From: Deltaproteobacteria bacterium
Lineage (GTDB): Bacteria; Myxococcota_C; UBA6777
Length of the DNA: 64,000 nucleotides
Assembly: GCA_002731275.1 (NCBI GenBank)
Contig: PCBK01000028.1
Span: 1-64,000, forward strand
Direction of reading: 5' to 3'
Shown: one piece after another, positions 34,055 to 42,546 of the stretch
Layout: each line of letters begins with the position of its first letter
Position numbering within the stretch: position 1 is the first letter of the stretch
Made by a program: the position numbers and the translations under genes
The notes under the pieces: generated by a model
Database searches by the model: none
The model's input: only the letters and a program-made list of their open reading frames with translations
Told to the model about the DNA's origin: nothing

Positions 34055-37000
34055 GATCCTGTGCTCCTCGTGTGTCTTGTTGCTGTTGTTTCGTCCCTGA
34101 CTGTGGCGCGGCGATGAATGTATACGCCAACCACGCACCCAATCCGAAGATGAATGCTATCACAATCCACACCCACATGGATACAGATGATGAACGTTTT
34201 GCTCTCAATGTCGGTGCTTCCGCTTCTGCGCGTCCTCCACTCCACATGTCCTCCTGGCTTCCTTGTGGAGGAGCAGACAAACTCTCAAGAGCATCATCCT
34301 CTTTCTTTTCAGAAGAAGCCTCTGTCTCCGAGGCTTGTGGTTGAGCCCGTGGAGCTGGGGGAGGTGCTGCGATAGATGATGCTGATGGTGCCTCTGAAGA
34401 CGGTCTGTACGATGTCCCCGAAGACTGTGGAGAGGGCATCGCTGGGGGACTCATTGAATAGGCTGCGAACTCGGACGATTCATTGTCCACATCGATGAGA
34501 GACGACACCACTTCGCTGGGCTCTTCACTTGCTGCGATAGGTTCGACCGAAGGTGCCGGAGGCTGCATGTCCGGTATCATGTCACCGTCATCATCGTCTT
34601 CGTCGAATGCCGCACCGTACAATTCATCACTGACGTCGATGGATGCGCTGAAGAGTTGATCGCTGCTCTCCATTCGTTCGCGGAGTTGATATGAACGATT
34701 TCGTCGCAAGAATGGCTCATCTTCTTCTGACTCTTCTGCCTCTTCCTCTGAGATGACTTGTGGGATATCGGCGCTTAGGACAGTGGCGTCATCTTCAAAG
34801 TCCCCGAGGAACAGCTCGCTCGAATCTTGGATATCAAATTCATCGCTCAGATCAAGTCCATCCATGAATCCAGTTGAGAGCGTTTCAGTCGGCAGCTCAG
34901 GTTCTTCTGTGTCAGGCTCAAATGGTGAAGGTGTTGAGGGCGATGGTGGAGGTGCCATGTTTTGTGGTCTCCCTCCAGGAAGGATACCGCCGAGGTCTTT
35001 CTCTGTGTCAGGCAATCCACCTCCAAAGCTTGGTGGTTGTTCATTTTTTGCTGCCCCAAAGCCAATGGTTGTTTGGGGTTCTTGTGGTGTTGCTTGCTTG
35101 ATTTCGCGTCCATAGCTCTCGGCGAGCTCTGTGGCTTGTTCGACAGAGAGCTCTTTGTCGGCGCTGGCCATCACGCCTTTTTGAATCAGTTTTCTCGTCA
35201 CATCTGTAGCTCTCACACCCATTTTGTGGGCAAGGTCGCCAACGGACATATTCTCTTCTATGCTGACGCTGACAGGTTGGCTCTTGGCTGGCATGGGGAT
35301 ACTTTTTTTCTTCCCTCTCTCCGAAGCGAGACTTCTTCCGCGTCTTGTGGGTTTGACCTTCCTCTTTTCGTCGCGCTTTTTATGACTTGATCTTTCAGCT
35401 CGTTTGGGTTTGGGTTTGGCCGTTCCTTTGAAGGTGTGGGAGGTCTCTTTGTCTTTCTCTTTCTCCAAAGAGGCGCCTCGTAGACCGATGCCTTCGGTGG
35501 AGAGGCCGAATGGGATCTCGTGTGGCATCTCTTCTTCGATGAGTGGGCCTTCTACTTTGGGTGGCAAGACCTCATCGACTGCGACCCACGACGTCAGTCG
35601 GCTTGCCACCTGAAAATCCAGGGCGACTCGTTCGATCTGTGTGTCCACTTCGCTGACACGGTGTGTGGCGGCTCTCTTCATCTCAAGATCTTCGATCCAC
35701 TCGCGTCCAAAACAGTTCTTGATCGCGACATTTCCTTGCCCTGGATGGGTCTCTTGTACACGCAATGTTTGGTGGTAGAGACCTTGTGCGGTTCGACCTT
35801 CGATCTCGATCGTGTCGCAGTGTTCGGCACACTGGAACAATATCCTTGAAGGCGAATCGGCGTACATATCGGGCAGACGCATCGGTCTGTGTGAGATATC
35901 TCCCTTCGCTTTGAGCGTGATGTCTGTCAGGATGGGCGCAGTCAATCGACGAAGCAGGCGGTCTGCGACAGCTTGTGGGTCTTCGCCGTGATCGAGGATC
36001 AGCTCCACACCTCGACCTGCTCGTGCGGCGGGTTTGGTCAGGGCTTGATTGACGGATGAACCGACACCAATCGTGTGCAGTCGTGATTCTGTGGGGAGTC
36101 GTTCGAGGAGCGCCTGGATAATCTCCGATTCAAAGCCGATATATCCATCAGTGATCAGGATGACCTGTCTTTGCGAGTCCTCTCGAAGGGGCTGCATCGC
36201 CTCCATAATCGCCGTGTGCATCTCTGTGCCGCCGCTGGCGTACAGGGCGTTGAGCCAATCGAAGGCTTCACCAATATGCTTGGGGGTTGCGTGAAGAGAT
36301 TGTTCTCGCCAGCGTTTGGGGTAGGAACCAAATTCAATGAGCTCAAACTGGTCTTCTTCTCGGAGTGTTTTGAGGACGAGTTTGGTCAATGTGACGGCCT
36401 GTCTGAGTGGTGCGCCGCCCATCGAGCCGCTAGTATCGAGCAAGAAGATCAGGTCACGAGGGATGTGTTCATCTGGTTTTTTGTGTTTGGGTGGGACGAA
36501 GGTCAGCAATCCAAAGCGAGAGAAGACGCCGCCAACAGGTGTTTCGGCATGATACATATCGATGCTGTGTTTCATTTGTGCTGTGGAGACGGGCCACCGG
36601 ACGACGATATCTCTATCGAGTTTGACGCCAAAGGGGGCGTTGATTTCGACGAATGTGTCTTCACCTTCGGGTTGACTGTTGATGTCGTGTGAGGGGGAGG
36701 TTGGTATACTTTCGAGTGTATCACCGATGGAGAGGGCGATTTGCGTGCGTGTTTTGATGTCGTCTTCGGTCATGGTGACGCCGATCTTTTCGCTGTCTTT
36801 GACACGTCCTTGTGCGCCCATGTAGCGGTATCCAACGACAGTGGGAAAGCGCCATTCCCAGGCACCTTCTGGGAGCCAGTCGAGCATTTGGTCGATGGAG
36901 ACCTCGCAGACGATGGTGTCTTCGGGTGGGATATTGCCGACCTCTTGTTGGAATTGGTTGCTTCGGTCTTGTTCGAGGAGGCTGGCGACTTTGCCTTGGA

Positions 37001-37328
37001 GGATGGCTCTCTCGAAGCGCTCTCTGGCCTGTTTCTTTTTATCGACTTCGCCTGTGATTTTGCGTCCATCAAAAGAGAATCCGAAGCCACTGACGGCTCC
37101 ATTTGCGGGGAGTGGGAGTTTATAGGTGACGAGGAGGGGTTGTGTGTGTGGGTTGAAGAAGACTTGTTTTAATGTGACGCGGGCGATGCCTCCTTTGGCA
37201 GTGATTGTGAGATCGGTGAATTTGAGGGGGAGAGCCCGACCATCTGTGGTGATCAATTGACCACCGTGAGCAGGCGCAGGTTGAACTGTTGCGTGGGGGT
37301 TTGTGTGATTTTGTGTCAAAGGTCGCAT
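34014..37328 (-). CDS. VIT-vWA domain protein with IF2_N-like module and C-terminal membrane anchor
   Basis: 1104 residues from the ATG at 37328, which has AAGGAG 6 bases upstream. Residues about 20-150 form a VIT domain (GGIARVTLKQVFFNPHTQPL). A vWA domain follows, with an intact metal site D298-TSGS (LIFLLDTSGSMGG). Around residues 690-745 a segment (MSVGDLAHKMGVRATDVTRK ... LSVEQATELAESYGREI) strongly resembles the IF2 N-terminal domain, flanked by Lys/Arg-rich stretches. Next come about 300 acidic, Pro/Ser-rich, probably disordered residues, and near 1050-1070 a single membrane span (WVWIVIAFIFGLGAWLAYTF). No N-terminal signal is seen, so the bulk should lie in the cytoplasm. It is first in an operon with a sigma factor and a small protein, which suggests a membrane-tethered regulator. 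Confidence 0.8.
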   Translation of the reverse strand: MRPLTQNHTNPHATVQPAPAHGGQLITTDGRALPLKFTDLTITAKGGIARVTLKQVFFNPHTQPLLVTYKLPLPANGAVSGFGFSFDGRKITGEVDKKKQARERFERAILQGKVASLLEQDRSNQFQQEVGNIPPEDTIVCEVSIDQMLDWLPEGAWEWRFPTVVGYRYMGAQGRVKDSEKIGVTMTEDDIKTRTQIALSIGDTLESIPTSPSHDINSQPEGEDTFVEINAPFGVKLDRDIVVRWPVSTAQMKHSIDMYHAETPVGGVFSRFGLLTFVPPKHKKPDEHIPRDLIFLLDTSGSMGGAPLRQAVTLTKLVLKTLREEDQFELIEFGSYPKRWREQSLHATPKHIGEAFDWLNALYASGGTEMHTAIMEAMQPLREDSQRQVILITDGYIGFESEIIQALLERLPTESRLHTIGVGSSVNQALTKPAARAGRGVELILDHGEDPQAVADRLLRRLTAPILTDITLKAKGDISHRPMRLPDMYADSPSRILFQCAEHCDTIEIEGRTAQGLYHQTLRVQETHPGQGNVAIKNCFGREWIEDLEMKRAATHRVSEVDTQIERVALDFQVASRLTSWVAVDEVLPPKVEGPLIEEEMPHEIPFGLSTEGIGLRGASLEKEKDKETSHTFKGTAKPKPKRAERSSHKKRDEKRKVKPTRRGRSLASERGKKKSIPMPAKSQPVSVSIEENMSVGDLAHKMGVRATDVTRKLIQKGVMASADKELSVEQATELAESYGREIKQATPQEPQTTIGFGAAKNEQPPSFGGGLPDTEKDLGGILPGGRPQNMAPPPSPSTPSPFEPDTEEPELPTETLSTGFMDGLDLSDEFDIQDSSELFLGDFEDDATVLSADIPQVISEEEAEESEEDEPFLRRNRSYQLRERMESSDQLFSASIDVSDELYGAAFDEDDDDGDMIPDMQPPAPSVEPIAASEEPSEVVSSLIDVDNESSEFAAYSMSPPAMPSPQSSGTSYRPSSEAPSASSIAAPPPAPRAQPQASETEASSEKKEDDALESLSAPPQGSQEDMWSGGRAEAEAPTLRAKRSSSVSMWVWIVIAFIFGLGAWLAYTFIAAPQSGTKQQQQDTRGAQDRGQQNSGSRHLPR

Positions 37329-37500
37329 CGTGTTCTCCTTATCCATCGCTGGATACATTGTACTCGAAATGGATTGTGGTGGGTGATCCACCTTTCGGCT
37401 GAACAACGCAGAGCCTTCAGATCTGGTGACAAACTTTTTTGAAAAAAATACAAATATCTTTGATGTGATTGTTTTTTATAGGAAAAAAGACTTTCCCAAC

Positions 37501-38036
37501 ACGCCGAAGGCGTCAACAGGAGGGGGAGGCAAGCGGAGCGCGCCTGGGGATGCCCATGCATCCCCGGTAGCTGCAAGGGGCAAGCGAAGCGCGGCAGTCA
37601 GTAAGGGCAAGTGGCAACTTGCCCGACAAAGAGCGCCAGTAAGGGCAAGTGGAAACTTGCCCGACAAAGCGCGGCAGCCAGTAAGTAAGGGCAAGTGGAA
37701 ACTTGCCCCAAAAGAGCGTCAGTAAGTGGCAACTTGCCCGACAAAGAGCGTCAGTAAGGGCAAGTGGCCACTTGCCCGACAAAGAGCGCCAGTAAGGGCA
37801 AGTGGCAACTTGCCCGACAAAGAGCGCCAGTAAGGGCAAGTGGCAACTTGCCCGACGAAGAGCGCCAGTCAGCAAGGGCAAGTGGCAACTTGCCCAAGAG
37901 GTGTGCCAGCAAGTGGCAACTTGCCCGACAAAGAGCGTCAGTAAGGGCAAGTGGCCACTTGCCCGACAAAGAGCGGCAGTCAGCAAGGGCAAGTGGAAAC
38001 TTGCCCCAAAAGAGCGTCAGTAAGTGGCAACTTGCC
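37501..38036 (+). repeat. REP-like element B and a 12-unit palindrome array
   Basis: Bases 37501-37600 are element B. From 37605 to 38036 there are nine complete GGGCAAGT-GG(C/A)(A/C)-ACTTGCCC palindromes (starts 37605, 37643, 37689, 37758, 37796, 37834, 37876, 37945, 37987) and three copies missing the left GGGC (near 37724, 37911, 38022). Most unit starts are 38 or 42 bases apart, joined by near-constant linkers (GACAAAGAGCG-CAGTAA). The copies at 37758 and 37945 (GGGCAAGTGGCCACTTGCCC) are perfect 20-bp palindromes. No open gene crosses it convincingly. Bases 37329-37500 before it hold the leader of the VIT-vWA gene and are very AT-rich. Confidence 0.85.
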
Positions 38037-38056
38037 TGACAGGTGTCCATGCCCGA

Positions 38057-39751
38057 TCAAAAAGCCTGCAGAGCGCACATCTTTTTGATCGCGGTAGTGG
38101 CCCAAAGCTCGGAGCCACAGCTTGTCATGTGTAGACCATCGCTGACATTGAAGCTGCTACAGGTGGATTGAGAAGACAGCTCACTAATTGTGGTGATCAG
38201 GTGACATTTTACATGGGTGTTGCTGTTGATTGCGTCACGAATCCAGCCTTCCATGTTGCGTTTTTTGGTCATATACTTTGTCGCGCCAACAGTCGGTGCG
38301 ATCCAGAAGCACAGACTACCAGCGGGCATTTGGTTGAGCATATCGTTGACCTTGTTCTTCACGTAGGTCGATGAAAAACCGAGGCTGTTGTCTCCGAGTG
38401 CGACGACGAATGCGTTGGGTTTATGGACTTCAACGCGCTTCTCAAAGATCGACTTACTTGAGGACGTAATTCCTGAACACAGCGCTGCACCTGTCGTATT
38501 GCTCGACGCTGTACCATTTGTGTAGACCGTCGATGCGCCACAGAGCCAATTCTTGGATGAACCGGAGCGTTCGGCCCAGTGACGACATGCAGAAGAGGGT
38601 TTGGCGTAGGAGGCGACTTTGTTGTTGGAGGATTTGGCGGTCGTGCAATGACCGGCTGGCTGCTTCAGGTAATCGACGATCTTGTAGGCGAACTTTGAGC
38701 CCGAAGATTGGGAATCGCCGATAAACAAAAAGTTGTATGAACCTTGTGGAGGTGGTGGGGGAGGCGTCGTCCCTTGTGGGATACAGACATTGCGGACTCT
38801 CGTGGCGTCGTTGATACGTGAGCGAGAGACACACTGATATCCATCACGGCAAACACCAGTGCAACACTGACTGACACAATGCCCCTTGCCCTGGCTGTTG
38901 GCGATACAAAGTGTGTAGGGTTTACCGGTCTTGTCTGGACATGAAGAGGTGCAATCAAGACTACAATGACCATCTTTGTAACCTGCGCTCATAAGGCAAT
39001 ACCCACCTGCATAATCACATTCTTCGTTGCTCACACAAGGCTCACCGATCCATTGTGAACGGACTGGAGGTTTGGTGCTCTCTGGAACACAGACTCCCTT
39101 TTTCACAGAGGTTTGTCCAAAGCGCGCCTTGGTCTCGCAGGTGTATCCACTGCGACAGCCTGTTCCTGGGTGAATGGAGGTGTCACAGCGGCTGACACAT
39201 TGACCGTTATGGCCTGTGTCATCGGTGATACAAAGTGTGAAGGCTTTACCCGCTTTGTCTGGACAGTAACGATTACATTGTGTCGAACAGTGTCCACCTT
39301 TGTAGCCATCTTTTTCGAGCTGGCAGAAGCCTCCAGGATAATCACATTCGGAGTCATCTGTACAAGGCTCACCGATCCATCGCAGTTTGGAGGTCGTGTT
39401 GAGCAGCTCAGGTGTCCTCGGTTTGTCATCAGGGAGCGCGGTCGAAGACTGATCGGGTGTCGTCTGTGGTGTGTCCGGTGTCGTTTGACCTGCGTCAGGT
39501 GTACTTGTCGGCTCCTGAGATGACTGAGCCGCATCTGGAAGGGGGGCGGGAGGCGTGTCGTTTTGTGTGGTGCTGGGTCGATCTTGTGCCTGACTTCCAC
39601 CATCGAGAAAAACAACCGAACCACCGTCTACGATAGTCACTGTGGGTTGTTCTGTGGGATTGTTCTTGTTGCCGCGATCTGTGGGCAGCCCACAACCGAT
39701 CCAAAACAGGGCTGGTAGCACAAATAGAAAGAACGAATATAACGAACGCAT
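38057..39751 (-). CDS. Cys-rich lipoprotein with SGNH-like hydrolase domain
   Basis: About 564 residues from the ATG at 39751 (GGGAG upstream), giving the lipoprotein signal SLYSFFLFVLPALFWIGC. A Pro/Thr/Asp-rich linker leads to two copies of a 90-residue Cys-rich module (WIGEPCTDDSECDYPGGFC... and WIGEPCVSNEECDYAGGYC...), each with about ten cysteines. The C-terminal 230 residues look like an SGNH/GDSL esterase: block I FLFIGDSQSSG with the candidate Ser nucleophile, an inner ALGDN loop, and SDGLHMTSCG carrying the Asp-x-x-His pair. The enzyme would remove acyl or acetyl groups from a surface polysaccharide or peptidoglycan. A close paralogue lies at 61611-62903, about 22 kb away. Confidence 0.75.
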   Translation of the reverse strand: MRSLYSFFLFVLPALFWIGCGLPTDRGNKNNPTEQPTVTIVDGGSVVFLDGGSQAQDRPSTTQNDTPPAPLPDAAQSSQEPTSTPDAGQTTPDTPQTTPDQSSTALPDDKPRTPELLNTTSKLRWIGEPCTDDSECDYPGGFCQLEKDGYKGGHCSTQCNRYCPDKAGKAFTLCITDDTGHNGQCVSRCDTSIHPGTGCRSGYTCETKARFGQTSVKKGVCVPESTKPPVRSQWIGEPCVSNEECDYAGGYCLMSAGYKDGHCSLDCTSSCPDKTGKPYTLCIANSQGKGHCVSQCCTGVCRDGYQCVSRSRINDATRVRNVCIPQGTTPPPPPPQGSYNFLFIGDSQSSGSKFAYKIVDYLKQPAGHCTTAKSSNNKVASYAKPSSACRHWAERSGSSKNWLCGASTVYTNGTASSNTTGAALCSGITSSSKSIFEKRVEVHKPNAFVVALGDNSLGFSSTYVKNKVNDMLNQMPAGSLCFWIAPTVGATKYMTKKRNMEGWIRDAINSNTHVKCHLITTISELSSQSTCSSFNVSDGLHMTSCGSELWATTAIKKMCALQAF

Positions 39752-39942
39752 GGGGTTTCGCTCCCGTGTGATGGTGGATGGACACAACTTCTTATCAAGA
39801 AGGGTGATGTCTTTGTATCGTCATCTTGATACAGTTTGTTGCTAAAGTACACGAGTTTTTTGAAAATGTGTAATGTTTTTTGATGGGACGATGTCTTGAA
39901 GGTGGGGGTGGGAGCTTGTTTTTCTCGTAGGGATGGGAGGTG

Positions 39943-41055
39943 TTACTTGGCGTGTCCGTTTGAGTGGCCGTTGAGTGATTTTTTGGGGTTGTCGAGGTAT
40001 TCTCCGAGTCTGGTTGCGACTCTGACACCGAGGCCTGCGGCGCGTTGGACTTCTGTATCACCGAGGGCGGTGAGCAGGCCCCACATGCCGATGCGTTTGG
40101 GTGTTTTGGATTCTTGCTCGACGATGATGTTGAGCTGTCGTAGGATTTCGAGTGTACGGGGTTGTTGTGGGAGACTCTTCAGTACAGGCTCGACGACGGG
40201 GATAATTTCGACGAATGTTTGCAGAGAAGAAATAATTTCGGGTTGGACCAACATTTGAAGCAATGACAGGAGGGCGTGTGGTTCGGCGACACGGGTTAAC
40301 TCTTGGAGGAGCGGGGTGACCTCCTGTAACAGCTCAAGTCCCTCTTCGAGCAGCTCAGGTCCAGCGGCGACGCCGTAGACAGCGTATTCGAGTTGAGGTG
40401 CAAGTGTCGCGATACGAATCAGTGATTCGAGTGTATCGGCTTCGCTGAGGCGGATAAACGCCTCTGTGAGTCTTTCAGCGAGGGCTTCTTTGCCTTCGAG
40501 TTCGCTATGTGCGGAGGCTGCCTGGGAAGCGGCTTGGACGAGAGGAAGCATGTGACCGACTTGCTGACCCATCTGTGTGAAGTTCTGAAGATGTTCTTTT
40601 TGGGTGAGCACGAGCAGCATGTCTTTGGCTGTTTCGAGGCGCTGTTTGAGGTTGTGTTCGGACTCCCCTTGTGTGGCGAGAGTCTCATGGGCGAGATCCA
40701 ATGCTTCTTCGATCAGCTCGGGGCCTGCAGCGACGCCGTAGAGTGCGTATTCGAGCTGGGGCAAGAGCGTGATGATACGAGAGAAGGATTCGAGAAGTTC
40801 GGGTTCACCAAAGCGAATAAGCACTTCGCTCAGGTGTTGTTGTAACTCTTCCCGATTGTAGACCTCAGTGAGGGCAAGCTGGGATTGGTCGATCGCTTGT
40901 GTGACAAAGGGAGCCGTCTCTGGCGTCGCCGCTGTCACTTCGTCGCGTTCAGTGCCATTGGCAGAGTCCGCCTTATCTTCGAGTAATCCGATCAGGTGAT
41001 CGATACGAGATTCCAACTTGTCGAGTCGTTCATTCATTTGTTCGAGAGTCACCAC
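39943..41055 (-). CDS. DUF1641-type protein at the end of the hydrogenase operon
   Basis: 370 residues from the GTG at 41055, after AAGGAGG. An N-terminal coiled coil (MNERLDKLESRIDHLIGLLE) is followed by two repeats of an all-helical module marked by LPQLEYALYGVAAGPELIEE and APQLEYAVYGVAAGPELLEE. A C-terminal module (MWGLLTALGDTEVQRAAGL) is typical of DUF1641. Single-module DUF1641 proteins accompany hydrogenase and formate dehydrogenase genes; a duplicated form is less usual. Soluble, no signal. It is last in the hydrogenase transcript, 154 bases after hypB. It may act as an assembly or membrane-docking factor, but that is a guess. Confidence 0.7.
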   Translation of the reverse strand: MVTLEQMNERLDKLESRIDHLIGLLEDKADSANGTERDEVTAATPETAPFVTQAIDQSQLALTEVYNREELQQHLSEVLIRFGEPELLESFSRIITLLPQLEYALYGVAAGPELIEEALDLAHETLATQGESEHNLKQRLETAKDMLLVLTQKEHLQNFTQMGQQVGHMLPLVQAASQAASAHSELEGKEALAERLTEAFIRLSEADTLESLIRIATLAPQLEYAVYGVAAGPELLEEGLELLQEVTPLLQELTRVAEPHALLSLLQMLVQPEIISSLQTFVEIIPVVEPVLKSLPQQPRTLEILRQLNIIVEQESKTPKRIGMWGLLTALGDTEVQRAAGLGVRVATRLGEYLDNPKKSLNGHSNGHAK

Positions 41056-41209
41056 AGCGTCCTCCTTATTTGGTCAAGGCAATATACGTTTTTTCAAATA
41101 AGACCCACGACGACCATCCTTTCGGAGAATGAGTGAGTCGGTAACGTGCAGGATCTCGCACGAGGTTTTTTGGGCGAAGAAGAACTTCACCCCACAACAA
41201 AGAGGTCAT

Positions 41210-42214
41210 TTATGTCGATGCAACCTTTTGTCTGGATGGATGTTGCTCGATCCAGTCATACCAGGCCTGCATGCCTTCTCCTGACTTGGTCGATACTTGC
41301 AGTATTTGGACGTCTGGATTGACCGCGTGAACGGCTTCAAATGCGCGTTGCAAGTCGAAGTCAAGGTAGGGCAACAGGTCGATCTTTGTGAGCAACACAA
41401 GCGAAGCTGAGCGGAACATGTGGGGGTACTTGAGAGGTTTGTCTTCGCCCTCTGTTGTGGACATCAGGACGACCCGTTCGGTTTCTCCAAGGTCGAACAG
41501 AGAGGGACATACGAGATTCCCGACATTCTCGATAAACAACACTGTGTCATCGGAGAGGTTGAGTGTATCGAGGCTGTGCCAGATCATGTCCGCTTCGAGG
41601 TGGCAACCTGTTCCTGTATTGACCTGGATCGTCGGAGCACCAGTCGCGCGGATACGCTCAGCGTCAAATGAGGTCTCTTGATCGCCTTCGATGACGGCGA
41701 CCTTACTCGCGAGCTTTTTCAGGGTGTGCTCTAACAGTGTTGTTTTTCCTGAGCCCGGTGAGCTCATCATGTTCAACGCGAGGATCTGGTGGGCATCAAA
41801 CCACTCTCTGTTTCTACTGGCTAGGCTATCGTTTTTGGCCATGATTTGCTGTTCGAGGATGAGCGTTTGCTGATCTCCACCGCGACCATGGGCGTGAGCA
41901 TGAAGTAAATGATTCTCAGGTGTGTGTTCTTGGGAGTGACCATGATCATGAGAGTGAGAATGTGTGTGTTCGTGGTTGTGGGAGTGTGTGTGTTCATGGT
42001 CGTGGGAGTGAGCGTGAGAGTGGTCATGAGAATGCGTATGCTCATGAGAGTGTGCGTGCTCGTGTTCATGGGAGTGTGAGTGTGTATGCTCATGAGAGTG
42101 GGCATGCTCGTGTTCATGTGTGATGACGGTTCCGTCGGGCAAAATGTGTGTATGTGTTCCATTTTCGTTGGAAATGACGGCACCATCTCCTGAGCAACCA
42201 CAAGTTAAGCACAT
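41210..42214 (-). CDS. hypB: Hydrogenase nickel-insertion GTPase HypB with long His-rich region
   Basis: 334 residues. The N-terminus has the high-affinity metal motif CLTCGCSG. From about residue 20 to 110 there is a long His-rich stretch with about 38 histidines, mostly alternating with Glu, Ser, Thr and Asp. The GTPase domain follows: P-loop SSPGSGKTT, then VIEGDQETSFDAERI, and LTKIDLLPYLDFD for guanine specificity. Together with HypA it loads Ni into the large subunit; the His region probably stores nickel. The gene overlaps the end of hypA by 10 bases and has GGAG 8 bases upstream. Confidence 0.95.
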   Translation of the reverse strand: MCLTCGCSGDGAVISNENGTHTHILPDGTVITHEHEHAHSHEHTHSHSHEHEHAHSHEHTHSHDHSHAHSHDHEHTHSHNHEHTHSHSHDHGHSQEHTPENHLLHAHAHGRGGDQQTLILEQQIMAKNDSLASRNREWFDAHQILALNMMSSPGSGKTTLLEHTLKKLASKVAVIEGDQETSFDAERIRATGAPTIQVNTGTGCHLEADMIWHSLDTLNLSDDTVLFIENVGNLVCPSLFDLGETERVVLMSTTEGEDKPLKYPHMFRSASLVLLTKIDLLPYLDFDLQRAFEAVHAVNPDVQILQVSTKSGEGMQAWYDWIEQHPSRQKVAST

Positions 42215-42546
42215 GTTTCCATCTCCATTTCTTTGATGAGTAGTTCTTCGCCTTGTACGATGTTGACGCGAGCACGTTTTTCACAGGGGCAGACACCAAC
42301 GAGGCGAGTGAGTGGGATTTCTTTCTGGCAATCGGTGCAAAGTCCTTTTCCTGGGACTTCGTCAATTTCGAGTGTTGCACCTTCGAGGATGGTTCCTTTC
42401 GCACAGACATCGAAGCAGAAGCGGATCGCTTCGACTTGTACACCGGAGAGTGCGCCGATTTGAAGACGTACACATCGGACTGTGCGTTCTCCGGCGTGTT
42501 CTGCTGCGATGGCGACGATGTTTTGTGTGATGGAGAGTTCGTGCAT
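42205..42546 (-). CDS. hypA: Hydrogenase nickel chaperone HypA
   Basis: 113 residues, the family's usual size. It begins MHELSITQ, which supplies the Ni-binding N-terminal His, and has the zinc site CTDC ... CPC (C-x2-C and C-x-C). It hands nickel to the large-subunit precursor with HypB. The start overlaps the hypE stop by one base (TGATG) and its end overlaps hypB, so the three are coupled. Confidence 0.95.
   Translation of the reverse strand: MHELSITQNIVAIAAEHAGERTVRCVRLQIGALSGVQVEAIRFCFDVCAKGTILEGATLEIDEVPGKGLCTDCQKEIPLTRLVGVCPCEKRARVNIVQGEELLIKEMEMETCA

Noticed and set aside
37605-38036. CRISPR array
   Set aside because: Units are palindromes at regular steps, but the intervening sequence is itself repeated and not unique; no cas genes except a lone Cas4-like domain 7 kb away in an unrelated protein.
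37476-38050. Several repetitive frames of 70-160 codons on both strands
   Set aside because: All are translations of the 38-42-base repeat array.
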